Shown here: piece by piece, positions 28,832-42,851 of the stretch
How the letters are laid out: each line of letters begins with the position of its first letter
How positions within the stretch are numbered: position 1 is the stretch's first letter
Assembly (NCBI RefSeq): GCF_052324685.1
Contig: NC_135222.1
Coordinates: 2,557,173 to 2,621,172 of the forward strand
Source: Brachyhypopomus gauderio
Lineage: Eukaryota; Chordata; Actinopteri; Gymnotiformes; Hypopomidae
Direction of reading: 5' to 3'
Length of the DNA stretch: 64,000 nt
Program-made: the position numbers and the translations under genes
Notes under the pieces: generated by a model
The model's database searches: none
The model's input: the letters and a program-made list of their open reading frames with translations, nothing else
Told to the model about the DNA's origin: nothing

Positions 28832-30772
28832 ATGAATAGTTCGGTTAATTCTAGCAATGGCTCTTGTCAAACGATGTATTTCTGGGACGAGATTCCGCAA
28901 ATGCACAATATACCGTATCTGGTGGATGCGTGGCTGGTGCCGCTGGTTTTTGCGCTGATTATGATCACTGGTCTTACTGGGAATTCCTTAGTTCTGTATG
29001 TCATTTCAAAGCATAAGAAAATGTGGACTGCAACAAACTTTTATATAGGTGAGTTTTTATATGCAGTTTTCCCCTATGTTATTATAATTTTCCTTTTCGT
29101 AAGTTTTGTAAATGTAATTTGTAATGTAAAACATTGTAATTGTTGATTTGACAATTGGGATTGTATAAATAAACCTAGTGCAAACTTATTGCGGGATGAA
29201 GTTAAAGCATCTTTCTCTCCAGCTAATCTGGCGATGACGGATGTCACATTCCTCATCTGCTGTGTGCCTTTCACTGCCGTGTTATACCCTTTACCCAGCT
29301 GGGTCTTTGGAAATTTCATGTGCAAATTTGTAAGCTATATCCAACAGGTGGGTTTACGCTGCACTGAATGAAGAGCTAGCAATCCCTCCAGTTATCTCAT
29401 AAAAGCTTCAAATTCCAAAAGGATAACTTGAATATGACTATTCTGCAAAATACTAAATAATTCGTGAAAATAACTGCTTGTGCTGCCTTAACACGTAAAA
29501 TGTTGGCTTCTTCGGCAGTCTATTGACTAATATTATTTGCATGCACAACAGGTGTCTGCACAGGCTACGTGTGTGACATTGACAGTAATGAGTGTGGACC
29601 GCTGCTATGTGACTCTTTATCCCCTACACTCTCTCCAATATCGCACCCCAAGGGTCGCCACCGCGGTCAGCCTCGCAATCTGGATTGGTGGGCAGTTATT
29701 TAATGACTTTGTGGATTATTCATAGGCTATATACTAATGTTCTAATGTGCATAGCCTATATGCACGTGACAGCAAGTTCTGCAATACTCTATAAATTGCA
29801 GAATATAGTGTTAAACTATTTTATAAGCGATAAAATACTTATAAACGACATGCTTTGTTTGCCCAGGATCTTTCTTGCTGTCAGTGCCAGTGCCGCTGTA
29901 CACCCAGACGTTAGTTGGAGAATGGTATGGCCCCCAGGTGTTCTGTACCGAGCGCTTTCCCACAGCTGCGCACAAGACGTTCTTCACCATCTACAATTTC
30001 TTGACTGTGTATTTGCTCCCCCTGCTGGTGATCTGTGTGTGTTACCTAGTCATGCTGCACCAGATGAGCCGACCCGCTGTGGAACCTGTCGACAGTAACT
30101 ATCAGGTAACACTTAATCAATACACTTCATCAAACATGTTGCATACAGTTAACCTTTAATCAAATAATTTATTTCTGTTAACAAATAGCTGCTTGATACA
30201 TAAAAGAGAGTGTGGCATTGAATATCAGTGAAACAAACTCATGCACAGGACAATATATTTGACTTCGCTGTTTTTTAATCTTTTCCCACTGAATTTGCAT
30301 TTCTGCATATTTCTATGTGTGTGTGCATCATGTTATAAATACTGCAACTACAGAATGTCTTGCTATCACATGTTGATTTGGTAATAATAAAATCCTGTAT
30401 TCTTTCCTCAACCCTGCACGTCAGCTGCAGCTGCAGACTGAGCACAGTGCCGCTGTCAGGGCCAAAGTGTCCCGCATGGTCCTGGTGATTGTCCAGCTCT
30501 TCGTCCTGTGCTGGGGGCCCATCCAGCTCTTCGTCCTGGTGCAAGCCTTCAGCCCACACTTCCGCCAGGACTACCACACTTACAAAGTGAAGATATGGGC
30601 ACACTGCATGTCTTACAGTAACTCTTGCATTAATCCCATAGTCTACGCATTCATGGGTGCCAACTTTCGCAAGGCCTTTAAGAGAACCTTCCATTGCCTT
30701 TTCAAGCAAAGGGTGTCTGCTGTTCAACATCTGAATGGGTTTGCTAACACTGAGATGCAGTATGTGTCATAA
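28832..30772 (+). CDS. kiss1r: Kisspeptin receptor (GPR54), complete
   Basis: A class A G-protein-coupled receptor for kisspeptin, controlling the reproductive neuroendocrine axis through GnRH neurons in vertebrates. Five exons: 28832-29048, 29223-29347, 29552-29687, 29867-30105, 30425-30772, giving 354 residues. The N-terminus has three N-glycosylation sites (NSS, NSS, NGS). TM1 is [20 protein letters not shown]. The TM3 disulfide cysteine is in [14 protein letters not shown] and its ECL2 partner in VFCTERFP. The DRY-type motif is DRC within [20 protein letters not shown], matching the KISS1R block. TM6 has [15 protein letters not shown] and TM7 has [15 protein letters not shown]. Exon structure and sequence fit human KISS1R. 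Teleosts can have two paralogues, and which one this is cannot be decided here. Confidence 0.93.
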
Positions 30773-33700
30773 GGTTTCTCCTGTGTGTGTTGTGTTGCTT
30801 CTTAAGTAAAACACGGTTGGGTCCGTTTATCTTTTCTCTTTGACCTCTTGTTGTGAAAACATAATCCTGATACTTTAACCAAGTTGAGGGCACATTAGTA
30901 GTTAGTGTTGTGTGTTTCATGTTTTTGTTAGTTTATAATCTCAATTCCATGGGCTAATTAATATGGTATTTTTTATTGTGTCCTCTGTGTAGATTCAGCG
31001 AATTCTGCTTGCTAATCAGCAATTTGCAGCCTGACTAGAGTTCTTAGGCATAATTTCACTGCCACTGAATTTATATGGAATCTCTGTCCACTAGGTGGAG
31101 AAATTGTACCATAAAAGTAAGTAGTTTCTGCACGAGTTAGAACTGCTTAAAATCAAAACTCAATTTCTTTTTTTAGGAAGATGGAGTTGAAACTGAATAT
31201 AAACATTTAAGAACTCACTATTTAAAAAACATGTAAATAAATACATTTCAATTAATTTAGTTTCTTTTATTTTATTTGCATAATGAAATAATCTGAATAT
31301 CTTTATTGGGGAAAATCTGTTTAATTTGAGACTGTTTTTTATTTGGCTGAAAAATTTAGTGTTTTCACTGAAAGACTAGAGAACTGTATAGTCAATGAAA
31401 AGCAGCATGATTTTACTGACTTAAGACGAACACAGGCGTAACTTCAGTAATTCCGTCACAAGTCGAAAGTTGCTTTTTTAACTTAATTCACTTCAGTTTT
31501 TTTTCGGGATTCAGTTTCCCCTGTTAATTTCTAATAGGAACTATTTAGTATTAACCACTGACCTATAAACCCAAAGTCAAACAAAATAAGTCATAGCTTA
31601 CTTAATAAAATGTACTACAATGTAAACAATTAATAGGCCTACCATGTTAAGTAAATCTTATGAAAAATGTAAGTCATGATTATTATGGAACATGCACAGA
31701 TATCGCGTTTTTCAAGTTTTAGTTATGATAGTGAACCTCACTCATTTTGTGTGCAGCAACATAATGTCTCGATAACGTCAAAGCGTTTCCACACGTAAGG
31801 GACTTTTTGTGAATGTTGATATGAAGAGCAGGTCAAAGAGTCCGTGCTCGCTTAGGGAACGTCGCCAAAATGACACATCTAACGACGTGTGTTCTGTTAA
31901 CTACTATAGACACAAGTGCCATGTATAAGACAAACTCGCACATATATCACACATTGACTTGAAGCGTTATGCATAATTCTTGTGTGAGTGCCGTTAAAAT
32001 TCTTGTTCAAATCTTATATCAAAGGATCCGTATATACTTATTTTATGACTCTTTTCGATTTGACGGACAATACAGCGTGATATTTGTACACGTTTCCTAC
32101 CGATGGGGGAGGGGTGGCCTCACAGTCACAGCTTTGGAATTTGCATCTGATTGCTGTTTGTCAACCAATGATTTTACTCAGCGACTACAGACACGCCTCA
32201 GATTAGTCATAGATGCGATGTTACTTCCAAATTACCTCTAATGTTGAAATCAGGTTGAATTAACACTGTGTTAGTGTACTACATACAAGCCGTACATCAC
32301 ACTGCGTTGACACAGATAGTCTCCACCACATATTTAATAAGCGTCACGAGCGCATTGTTGTCACAGGGAAATCAGGAATGTTGCTTCCGGTTCCCAAGAG
32401 TGCAAAAAAACAAAACGGAAGCTGAATTGGTGAGTTTTTTTTACTACGTTGTATTTTTTGTGCTATAAAGTACGATTTGTTGCATGAATTTTTTTATTCT
32501 AACGCAAATGTATCATGTTTATTTTTTGTAACATTTATTTCGAACCCGATGATCCTTGTACCTTCACTATCAACATGAGTGTATCAGTCAGTGTTACAGT
32601 GTGTGTGTGGCGCTGCACATCAACTAGAGGATCAGATCTAGATTAAACACAACCATCGCTTTAGCTGCATATTGACAAAAAGACGCTCAGTCCCACTACA
32701 TCTTTGCACATCCTTTATAACTGTGGAGGAATCATGTTTTGTTAAGGTAAGTTGGGTATAGATTGTATAACATGCTGTTTAAAGTGCCCAACACAGCCAG
32801 TGTTTGGGTGATCTCTCTTCTCCAGTGGGGAAGTGCAGTATTGATCGCTGCTGTATATCTAAGCGATATTGGCTTTACTCGTTTGTAGCTAAACGTTAAA
32901 GAACTTTTCACCGACGGTAGATAACACAGGTGCATAGCAAACAAGCCAATGCTATGGCATTTCTACCGGATGACCTTTAGATGGGTGTTTTTGCAGGTAT
33001 AACGGGTAATTACATGCGCACACAATCATTTATTTGACTTTTTACATTACGCAATATATACATAGAGAGAGGGGGAACCCCGTTGAGATATGATCTCAAT
33101 GTAAAGATCCCCAAAGTACACCAGTGTTGTGTTGGTTGTGTGCGCGATGTCCATTATTTTTAGTCGTATGCTCATATTGTGTGTGAATATTCTGACATTT
33201 TTATACATATATCTAGACTAAATTAGAATAGGCGTATCGGGAGGAGCCATGAACATATAGACCATACCATCGTGGGTTTTATAGGCTAGTCTGCAAATCT
33301 ACGATTCTGACGTCTTTAGTCACATTGAAATAGAATGTGTTACTTTAAGGTTGTTTGTGGTTTCATGGCTTTATTATTATTGTTATTTAATAACCAGTTT
33401 TTGTTTACTTTAATATCTACCGGCTCTTTCGTTGACGTGAACAGAAGCGCTATGTCAGAACCCAGAAACGTAGAGTGCACGTGGCCTGGAACATGCATAC
33501 ACCAAAGATTATTCCGTGTATGTGTACGGAGTTTTGCTACGAATAATCGGAATAAGTAAACATCCTATGGTATTTACATTGTTTAAAACTGCTTATGTTT
33601 GTTTCCCCTTGCCAAATCATCAGCGAATTCTCTAGTAGGAACATCAACTGTTTTGTATATCAGAACACCTGCATAAACCAACATTCCTGAAATTTTCAGA

Positions 33701-36700
33701 CTGGTTTATATGGCCTAATGCCACAAAGCCCTACCTTACCATTCCCACAGCTTTTCTTGTTAGTTCTTTGTTGCATTAACTTTTTATTTAAATGTTAAAT
33801 GTTACTTTTATTTTGGTGAGTAAACCAGTAAGACTTTTATAATCAACAGTTGATTTGATATCCTTTCATTTCCAGGTTTACATTTTACAAGGAAAACTTA
33901 AATTGCTTTAAAAGAAAACAATAATTGGGTTACAATATTTTATACTGATCTTGGTAGAAAAAAACCTTTTCATGTAGTCTTCTCTTACTGAATATACATA
34001 ACGTATTACTTCAGCATAGATGTTACAATTATATGTATTGTAGAGAATAGACATCACAGAGGCCTCTTAAACTATATGAAAAATGCCTTTATCTGTGTTT
34101 TCATGTTTCTATTTATTCTTGGGTGTTCTTTGCCCTATTTTCAATGCCATAAAAAGTGATGTGTTGAAACATCCAAGTCTTCCATCATGATTGTATCTCA
34201 GTGGATTAAAATTGAATAGTCAGCAATCAAGATGAGCACTTTAAAAGCTGGACTGCGCAATGTAGTCTGCCTAATGAATAAGATGTCCTGTTAAAGAGGA
34301 ATACATGTCCTGTTAAAGAGGAATACATGCCCTTACGAGACACGTACTTGTATGGGATGGATTCGATTTCAAATTCAGCCTTGTAGTAATGGCTCCCTGA
34401 TTGCATTATGTCAAACATGGTGATTTTGCCTTACATTCAAATGCTTAGCAAAGGTGAGATGTTCAGACATTTGCAGAAGGTTCTGAGTGTGCAAATGAGT
34501 TTGCAGATTTTTGTCTTAGCTGCACCTCGACTCTAATTTTCAGATAGCTATCCATCTGTTTTTGGAATAATTAATCTGTTTCTTGGATACTGTGAAGATA
34601 TGAATTGGGTCATGTGCTAGTGTCTATATATGTGTAATTCATATCAGAATGGTAGATGAAATAAGATATAGGCCAAGTGATTTATTTTTTGTTTAGGAAG
34701 ATGTGCTTCAACTATTGTATGGAGAAGTTTGATCTGATGACCTTCTCCTTGTAGACTTTAATAAAGTAGCATTAATGCAGCATTAATATTATAACACATG
34801 TTGAAATTTGATTATGTGGAATAATGTTAAGCTGTGTACGTCAACCACATAATTAATGAGCCAAGCTACTTGGAGCCATCTTGGGAGAGATGTTGATGAA
34901 TTTAGTGTCAAAAGTGAGAAGACAAATGTAAGAGTGGACAGTCATATTGTAACAGCTTCATCTGTTTCTCCAGTCTCCTTGGCTTCTTCCATTTCCAGCT
35001 TTGTAATTCAAATAAGGCAGGTGTCTGAGGAGTAAATAACTCGCCTCTTTGGTATTTGTTTTTCAACCAAGAGGGGTGTTTGTCTGTAATGCAGGGACTA
35101 GGGCGGGGCGCCTAGTTTAGTATATTGATAAGAAGAGGCACGTGGGAAAAGGTGGTCTCTGGGTTTTTGCCCCAAGGTCCTTACGGAGTTTCACAGTTTC
35201 ATCTGTGATCACGGAGAACACCAATCCATTCTTTCTTTTCTTTTCTCTTAATGTTTAATTCCTCTTCTTTTTGAAGGATTGCAAATCCTCACTGAAGCAG
35301 GTTGAACAGGTTTCTGGGTGTTGCCAGGCAGAAATGGTGTCAGATTTCTGTTCTTGCAGCACTTGGGGGTGATGGGGAGGGGGGTTGCTGTGTTTATATT
35401 AAACCATACATGCAATATGTTTGGACAATTAGCCTAGAGGAGTTTGGTTTTGTACGGCACCTGGGAAGAGCTTCTGTGTGATAATAGTAGCAGTTTGTGT
35501 CTTCTGAACAGACCCAGGCTTTCCTCAGGTTTAAAAGTCCAATAACATTATTGTTTGTTTTTGTGCCATATCACCACGATTGGTGTTATTGTTGCTTGGC
35601 TCCATTCAGTAGCACCAAAGTAACCTTTAACAGATTAGCTATGTTTACAGAACAGGAGGTGTGGGGCGGCTGGCCTGAGAACACGCCTGTCTTGTGTTTT
35701 ACTGCCGAAAGGAGGGGAAATGAGTGGCTTGGCCAGTGCTCAGCTGTTCCTTTGCCAAGATCCACATGTTAAAGTGTCTTTGGCATCGTTCTCTACGCTC
35801 ATGCCAAAAACCTGTGATTCCACGCTTTGGGAATTCGGCCCAGCTGATCGCTTCTCGCTTTTCCTTTCCAGTCGGAGATCCTTTGAGTGCGCCAGACTCC
35901 CACGTCAGCCAGCGTGCTCAGGACTGATGATGCAGTAGAGGGGAGCACTTTTTTGCCATTCTCAGCTTAACCACACAACTCTCGTGTCATTCACATAATG
36001 GGGAAGCTGGTACTTCACCTCAGACTTGCCAAGGGAAATTGATTGCTGAATTGCGCCTTTGCTCTCATCGTCTTTTTTTTTCTTCTTCGTTGAATGTTTG
36101 TAACTAAAGAAATGCTTATGATTGATTCCTGAAGGTTGAGGTTTGAGTAAGAACATGGACAAAATGCACCCTACCTTCTAGAGAACCCCCCCCCACCCCC
36201 ACCCCCATTGGGTTTATCCAGTTCATCAACCTTCAGATGGTAATAAAATATTCATTGTTGGTAAAGTAAATTGACAAGATTTCAGAGAATTTCCCTACAA
36301 GAGTCGTGTGCTGTAATCTAACTCCGTATCACTAACTTCTTTAACTGCGATATAGTCTTGATGTCCTAATGAAACTACCAGTACAAAGTCTGTTGGAAAA
36401 AAGCTGAGTAACAAAGTAGCAAACTTGCAAAACTTGAATCTGAGATGTCTGTATGGAATTGTCCATGTCAATCGACACCATTCCCGCCAAGTTAGCCACA
36501 TGGGTAAAAGCAATGTTATACCCCTCAAGGCAGTAAAATATACACTTGCAGTCTTTTTACAAAAATGTTTCTTCCCTCTTGGTTTAGTGATTGAAAGTCA
36601 GAAAAATAAAGGCTTTAAATGAAGATTCTGAAATAAACTGTCTATCTATATGTATTGTTTAAATATGAGTTTCTTTTAGAATTACTTTAAATGCATTAAA

Positions 36701-39700
36701 CTTTTTTAAAATACAAGAATGGTATGGCCTAAGGCAATATTTTCCATTAATTCTAAAACCAGTCAGTAATAATGCTAGTGTTCTACTAGTCACTCACTGA
36801 AATGTACTTATGTTTAGGTTCAGAGGTTAGAAGAGGTGTGTGTGTGTGTGTGTACGCACGCACTTGTACCTGTTTTACCAACTTTCCAGACATTTTAAAT
36901 GTGCTGACATAACCTGGTTATGAAAGAGGACATGGCTGTGGTAGTCTTCCTAAAATGGCTGAAGAGAGTATGGAGATCTGTATAAATTAGATTATAGGAA
37001 ACGTTCCCTTCTTTGATTGCCTAGCCACATAAATTAGATTTGCTTTAGACTGTAGACCGCTCTGTCCTTCTCCAGTAGTGTGATGGTCAGTTTCTGAGCA
37101 CATGCTCTCGTTCTGTTGTTAGGACCCTCGGTGGATGTAATTCAGCATTCCACTGAGGAAACGCTTGTGGGGAAACTGAAAGGCTCCTGTATGCTCCCAC
37201 CAGCGGAGCTGAGCTGAATGAATAGGGGATTTTATTTCGTTTTCCGTGCTGACGTTTGTCAGTCTGGCCACATTGTGCTGCTCTGTGGCTGTTTCTTGCG
37301 CGGTGATGCTGAAGTCATGGTCGCCTGCTCGTCTTGAAAGTATACATCGGCGGTCTGTGCTGTTACATCCTGTCCTTGAGAGCCGGGCGGTATAGTGTAA
37401 ACAGCTGAATGGCCCTCCCCCTTTTTTTTTGCAAGGCACCAACATATAAACATCCACAGCTTGATATAGTAAACATCAGCTCCATTTCATTTGATATGTT
37501 TAGTCTCATACGCATAATTTCTGCCTTATTTTTATCTTGGCTCCTCCTTGTTTTTGGCCCCTCTCCGCAGCTTTTTCTAAACATTTGCTCTTTGGTCGTT
37601 CCTGGAATCTCGATGCACAGTCAGCGTCATGTCTGTGTTTGACACGGCACTGAGCCCGTGGGCTCGATCAGGTGTGCTACGGCACTGAGCCCGTGGGCTC
37701 GATCAGGTGTGCTACGGCACTGAGCCCGTGGGCTCGATCAGGTGTGCTACGGCAAGTGGGCTGTGGGCCGTTTGCCGGGGATGTGGATGTGGGTTTTTAT
37801 CTGTGTGGAATTGGACCCTTTGCTCTTCCCTTATCTCTCGTACTGTTTGCTCAGGCCTTGCAATCTTGGCTACTCCCCCCAGCCACCCCACCCCCAACAC
37901 CCGTCACTGAGGGCAGGCAGGGTGGGGGTTCGGATGAGCCCAGAACTTCCTCGTCTTCAGTCTCGGGGGCATCATAGTGGCGTGGTCTGCTATACGCCAG
38001 CGGACGTCACAGTATTGAGCTGTAGCATTTTGATGGCGTGTAATACAAATGTGAATAGGAGGGGAATATTTCCGTGTCCTGGTGGATGGCGTTCTGCCGT
38101 CAGTCATATTTCTGTGCATTACTTACAGTCTCCCTTATGGCCACTGTTTCACATAAACTTTAATGTCCCAGCATTTGTATGTGTGGGATTTTTGTGCCTT
38201 GAACTTATTCAATACAGTACTGCTATGTGTATTCTTTTAGTTAACATACGTGTTGAACAGATACATATTCTGCATTGCTTCTGTGGTACACTTGACTTAT
38301 GGAGCATTTAAGGTATTGTCTATGATTAGCTAGACTTGAGTCTATGAATGTAGCCTCTTTTGTAACATCTAGTAAAGAAATCCTCCTGGTATATCCTGTT
38401 GTGTGAGTGTTGCACAACTACAGATCGATGGAAGAGATGAAGCTTTCTAAAATGGAGCCTATGTCTGTATGATAAGAAGTGACGGCTTTATGTACTGTGA
38501 GCTTATAGAGACCTCTGTCTCGTGGTATAATTTTCAAACGTCTTGCTGTTTAGTGCACATATAATAATTTATTGTAGCAACATGCAGGTTGTTTTGGATA
38601 AGCAATATGAGGACTGTAATTTTATAGTAACTGCTCACACTGTACCAACAGGCTCTAAGAAAGAAAAAGTGTGCACTGCAAATTTTAAATGTTAAGGGCT
38701 TGATATATCCAGGTCATTTTAGCCCGCGTGCCAACTTCTAGCTTAATGTACCACTCCTTCATAAATTTAAAGGTTTAAAGCAGAATTCCAGTTTCTGAAG
38801 TTTTCTTCTTCTTTCTTCTTCTTCTTCTTTGCATAGAAAAAATGCAAAAAAGTGCAACTGTGTGGAATTGGGTCACTGTATTTGTATTGTATAAGATCTT
38901 CAAGATGCAGTTCTCCTGCTCTATTCTCATTGGAAACCTGTGTTGAGAGAACTTTAAAAGTCTAACTAGACTTTCATTCCACAGAAGTTCAGAAGGGTCT
39001 AACATCTTCATGAGCTCAAACGTGTAAGTTCTCTCTTAATAACCCAAACTACAAACTATGAAATGAATTGTAGACACAACTTATATGACATGATGTAATA
39101 ATTCTACATTTCCATTTGTTGCCAATTTTATTTTTGGTAAAATGTAGTGGACCTTTCATTGAGTGACACTGGATTGAATGTACCATTTGCTGGTCTAAGG
39201 TACACGTTATTTGACATGCATACAGATCATGTACGTCTCTTGTCTTTTATCTATATTGTATGTGGTGTCTATAACAACGTAACCGCATGCAAGTGGAACA
39301 ATGAAGCGTCAGCAGCAAGAATCTTCTTATATGTGGCGTAAAAAGAGAAGAACGCAGCTGGTTGGAGCGTTTTCATTAGAACGCTCAATCTCACTTTCAC
39401 TGACGTCTTTTCTCCTTCTTGTTTCCTTAGGCTGCGTTTAAGCTGCACACTCTTGTGTCTGGAGGGGGGGGGGCGTGCCTCCTCTCTGAAGGCCACTGCA
39501 GCCAATAGAGCAGGAGAAGGCCTCGTCTTCAACAACGTCACCCTGTCAGTAGGAAATGTTTTTGTGAGCTCTTCTCAGAGTGCAGCCATTAGGTTTTGGA
39601 CTTTTGTGTTGGAAAAGCGGAATCAACTCAAAGGGCGGGCCCGGCTTGCCTGATTGATTGTCGGGGGAAGCGAAGGGGGCGGAGTCTCGGCGCATCCTGT

Positions 39701-39710
39701 TTCCTTGGAG
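30773..39710. other. 8.9-kb intergenic region, kiss1r to arid3a
   Basis: No protein gene is supported. Most of it is AT-rich with only short open frames. It contains a 35-bp GC-rich tandem repeat (37646-37750), a GT microsatellite (about 36837-36853), C-rich runs (36187-36207) and a more GC-balanced stretch from 39430 that should hold the arid3a promoter. A CCAAT-like motif lies near 39504. One or more non-coding 5' exons of arid3a could lie here, but none can be placed from sequence alone. Confidence 0.5.
37646..37750. repeat. 35-bp tandem repeat with an internal hairpin, 3 copies
   Basis: GGCACTGAGCCCGTGGGCTC recurs at 37646, 37681 and 37716, exactly 35 bp apart and identical, with a fourth partial start at 37751. 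Each unit contains GAGCCC-GT-GGGCTC, a perfect 6-bp inverted repeat. It lies about 2 kb upstream of the arid3a start codon. Confidence 0.92.
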
Positions 39711-42700
39711 ATGAAGCTGCAAGCTGTGATGGAGAACTTGCACAGGCAACAGCAGGCCAAGCTGCTGATGGAGCAGCAGCAGGTGGGACAAATGCAGAGC
39801 TCCGCCGCCACAGAGGAGGAGCTGAAGCTAAGCTCCGCCTCCGACACTGAGCGCGCTCAGATGGCAGCGCTAGCGGCCATGAGGGCCGTGGCGGCCGGAC
39901 TGCAGAGGCAGGGGACGGTCGACAGCCCCATGTCGGATCGCAGCAGCATTGCAGACGAGGATGAGGACGATGTAGAGGACGATGATGACGGAGAGGAGCA
40001 ATACAAAGACATGATGGGGTCGGAGGAGGAGGAGCAAATGTAAGGAGGAAGACGTATGCTAATAAATGTGATCATTTCATCTTCTTAGCCTGGTCTCTAA
40101 AATGTGCATACTAAAATATGAGATTTATGAACAATTTACATAGAATTGTGTAAGACTGTCAAATTTTTGTAACTTGGAATGAGCAGGTATGAATAATTTT
40201 GTGGAGTAAATCTGAAGTTCTGAAGTGATAAACAGTCCTTTGCCTTTACTGGTGTGCTTTGTTAAGATGGTATTTTATTTTATGGTGTTCATAAACAGAA
40301 AGCAGAAGTGGGATGAGGACGACTTTGAGGGAGAAATGGAGGAAGACTACGAAGACGACCTGGGCGAGGAAGGCCTGCAGACGGGCCGTGAGGCCGTGGC
40401 CCCTGGCCGAGGGATCCTTCTGCTTCCCCATCGCCAGCTCCACCCCCACGCCCAGCTGCTGAAGGCCAGAGCAGGCTCCGCCCCCGAGCCCCGCCCGTCG
40501 GGCGCCGCCCCGTCCTCTCATGGGCAGCTACACAGCCAGGACCACGGCGACTGGACCTACGAGGAGCAGTTCAGACAGGTACGCCTTTGCGCTGGGCCTG
40601 ATCTGCTAGTCGCCAGTGATGACCCATACACTACCTCAGAAAGTGCTTGCTGTGGAGTGAATTTAATTTTTTTCAAATGCCATAAAGGGAGAAGGTTAAA
40701 GTGGGGTGTATTGTATGCTTACAGCTGCTTCTAAGCTCCCAGTTGACATGATATAGCCTTTTAAAACTCGCACACTGAGGGATAATGCTGGGAATCACAA
40801 CTAGAATGGAAAGAGAGTTAAACAGTATTCACAAAGGCCCTCTTTGCTGTCTGCTCCAGGTCAACACCAACACTACGGCTGGAATGAAACCGTATGTGTA
40901 AATGAGAGATCTTCTCAAGCCCAAGTTAACACAGCTGGCTTGGAAGACCTGCATTTGTTCTTGATTAGAGGAAGTGAAAGGACCCAGTGCTGAATTTGTG
41001 TTACTAATAAGCTAAGTGTTTCCCATGGATTTTCAAGAAAGAATAAAAAATCCTCATCCTTGGTTGATTTTATCCTCTTAGATCTTGATTCTTGGCTCAA
41101 TTCCACATTCTCTCAGACTGTGAGATGGGCTGTTGTATTAAGGACATTCAACCAATTGGACATGTTTCAACATCAGTTTCTATATGAACATGTTGTTCAA
41201 CATTCAACATTTTGCTCTGTATGAAAAGTACTGTTATATGATGACATCATGTGTAACGTCGTAGGTGATATGGAAGTAATGAATAGGTTTAGTGAATGAT
41301 TTAGAAGGTGTTCGTCAGGGAAATAAATGATGTCAATCTTTAGCTGCATCATTGTAAGGAGCTGTAGGGGAGAGATGCCCTGATACTTTGACATGTAGAA
41401 ACTACATATGTTCTGAGAAGGCTGACAGTTGCTCTGTTCGTATAGATTGGCACGTAAATGCAGTTAGGCCTTAATCAAATGACCCGCTTGGAGATAGATC
41501 CCCATATCGTGCAGTCACCAGGAGATGTGGATATTGGTGACAGTTAATCAAGAGTTGCAGTACTCCGTCCGTTAAGATAATGTTACACAATTGTCAGGCC
41601 ATGTAGGATGGCTGGTGTAATGTATGGCTGAGGCTACGGATCCTACAGCCCCTGCCCCCTCCCCCGTCCCCCTACACCCCCTTTACTCTTTCTAGGGGCA
41701 AAATGGGACAGAGAACCTCTCTGACATTTAAAATTTGTCAAAACTCAAATAGGGTGGAAAGGCATATCAGACAGACAGTGTTGTTTTCTGAACAACAGAT
41801 GAATCTAAACAGACTAAGGTAAACGTTGTGGTGAATCTTCTGAAATTATTTTCAGCATTTAATTAAACAGGGGATGCTTTTAAGCCATCTATCGAGTAAG
41901 GCAACTGTGTATATATGTGAGTGCACATGCGTGGGAAGTGGAGGGTTAATCAGATGCAGTTTATTTTGGGCAGGTGGGTGGAGGCAGTTTGGAATGTGCC
42001 TGAGGGAGAGTGATAATCTGTCCACTCTGCCAGAAGAGACTCTGGCACAGTAAAGCAGCACATCTCTGTTAACCCATGTCAGTTGGAACCCCTCCCAGAT
42101 CATCTCTGGCCTAGAATGACAACAATTTTATTTCCCCAAGTGACAGACTGATATCAAACAAGTCTTTAGACGATGGTCTTCTTCCAGTAGTTTCCAAGAA
42201 TCTGAGTTGTGTTCTTCCACAAAACACCGAGAACAGGGCAGCGAGGGTGGCCTATCTTCTTGACTAGCGAGCTTCTAATTTTGATACAGCTATTATTAAT
42301 GTGACATTAAGGCACACTGCCAGTTTGCCTCTGATAGAACTGGCTGGCTGGCCAAGTAGTGGAATGAATAAAGAAAACTGATTTCATTGGTTGAAAGATA
42401 TACTGGTACTAATGTGAAGAGAACAGATTGGCTGTTTGTGGGCCAAGTTTGTGGTTTTAATTAAACAAATGGTTTACACATGAGAATGAGGTTGTATTTT
42501 TCAGTCTTTCAAACCTTATGTAAGTGCTTACTAAAGAGATTTGGTCACATGCAGGCGCCCGAGAGGAACTGTTGGGTCAGGTTGCTTTTGTCCCCGCACA
42601 CTAAGCACTTTTTGATCGCTAAGAGCCGTGGGTCTTACTGCAGGGTAAAACTGAAAGACCAAATGTTACAGACGCTTTTGGACTGGAAGTAGGTTTTAAA

Positions 42701-42809
42701 ATCTGCAAACCTGATTCTGATGACTAGAGTGAGATGCTAGTGTTTGTATTTTTCTGATTTTTAAAGCGTCTAGCTATAAGGATAAAGTATATACACAATT
42801 TACACACAC

Positions 42810-42851
<42 letters not shown>

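Noticed and set aside
30773-39710. Several short open frames in the kiss1r-arid3a spacer
   Set aside because: All are short, lack recognisable domains and splice context, and are expected by chance at this length.
39546-40075. Overlapping - strand frames rich in Ser opposite arid3a exon 1
   Set aside because: They are antisense shadows of the acidic and Gln-rich coding sequence of arid3a, with no homology of their own.
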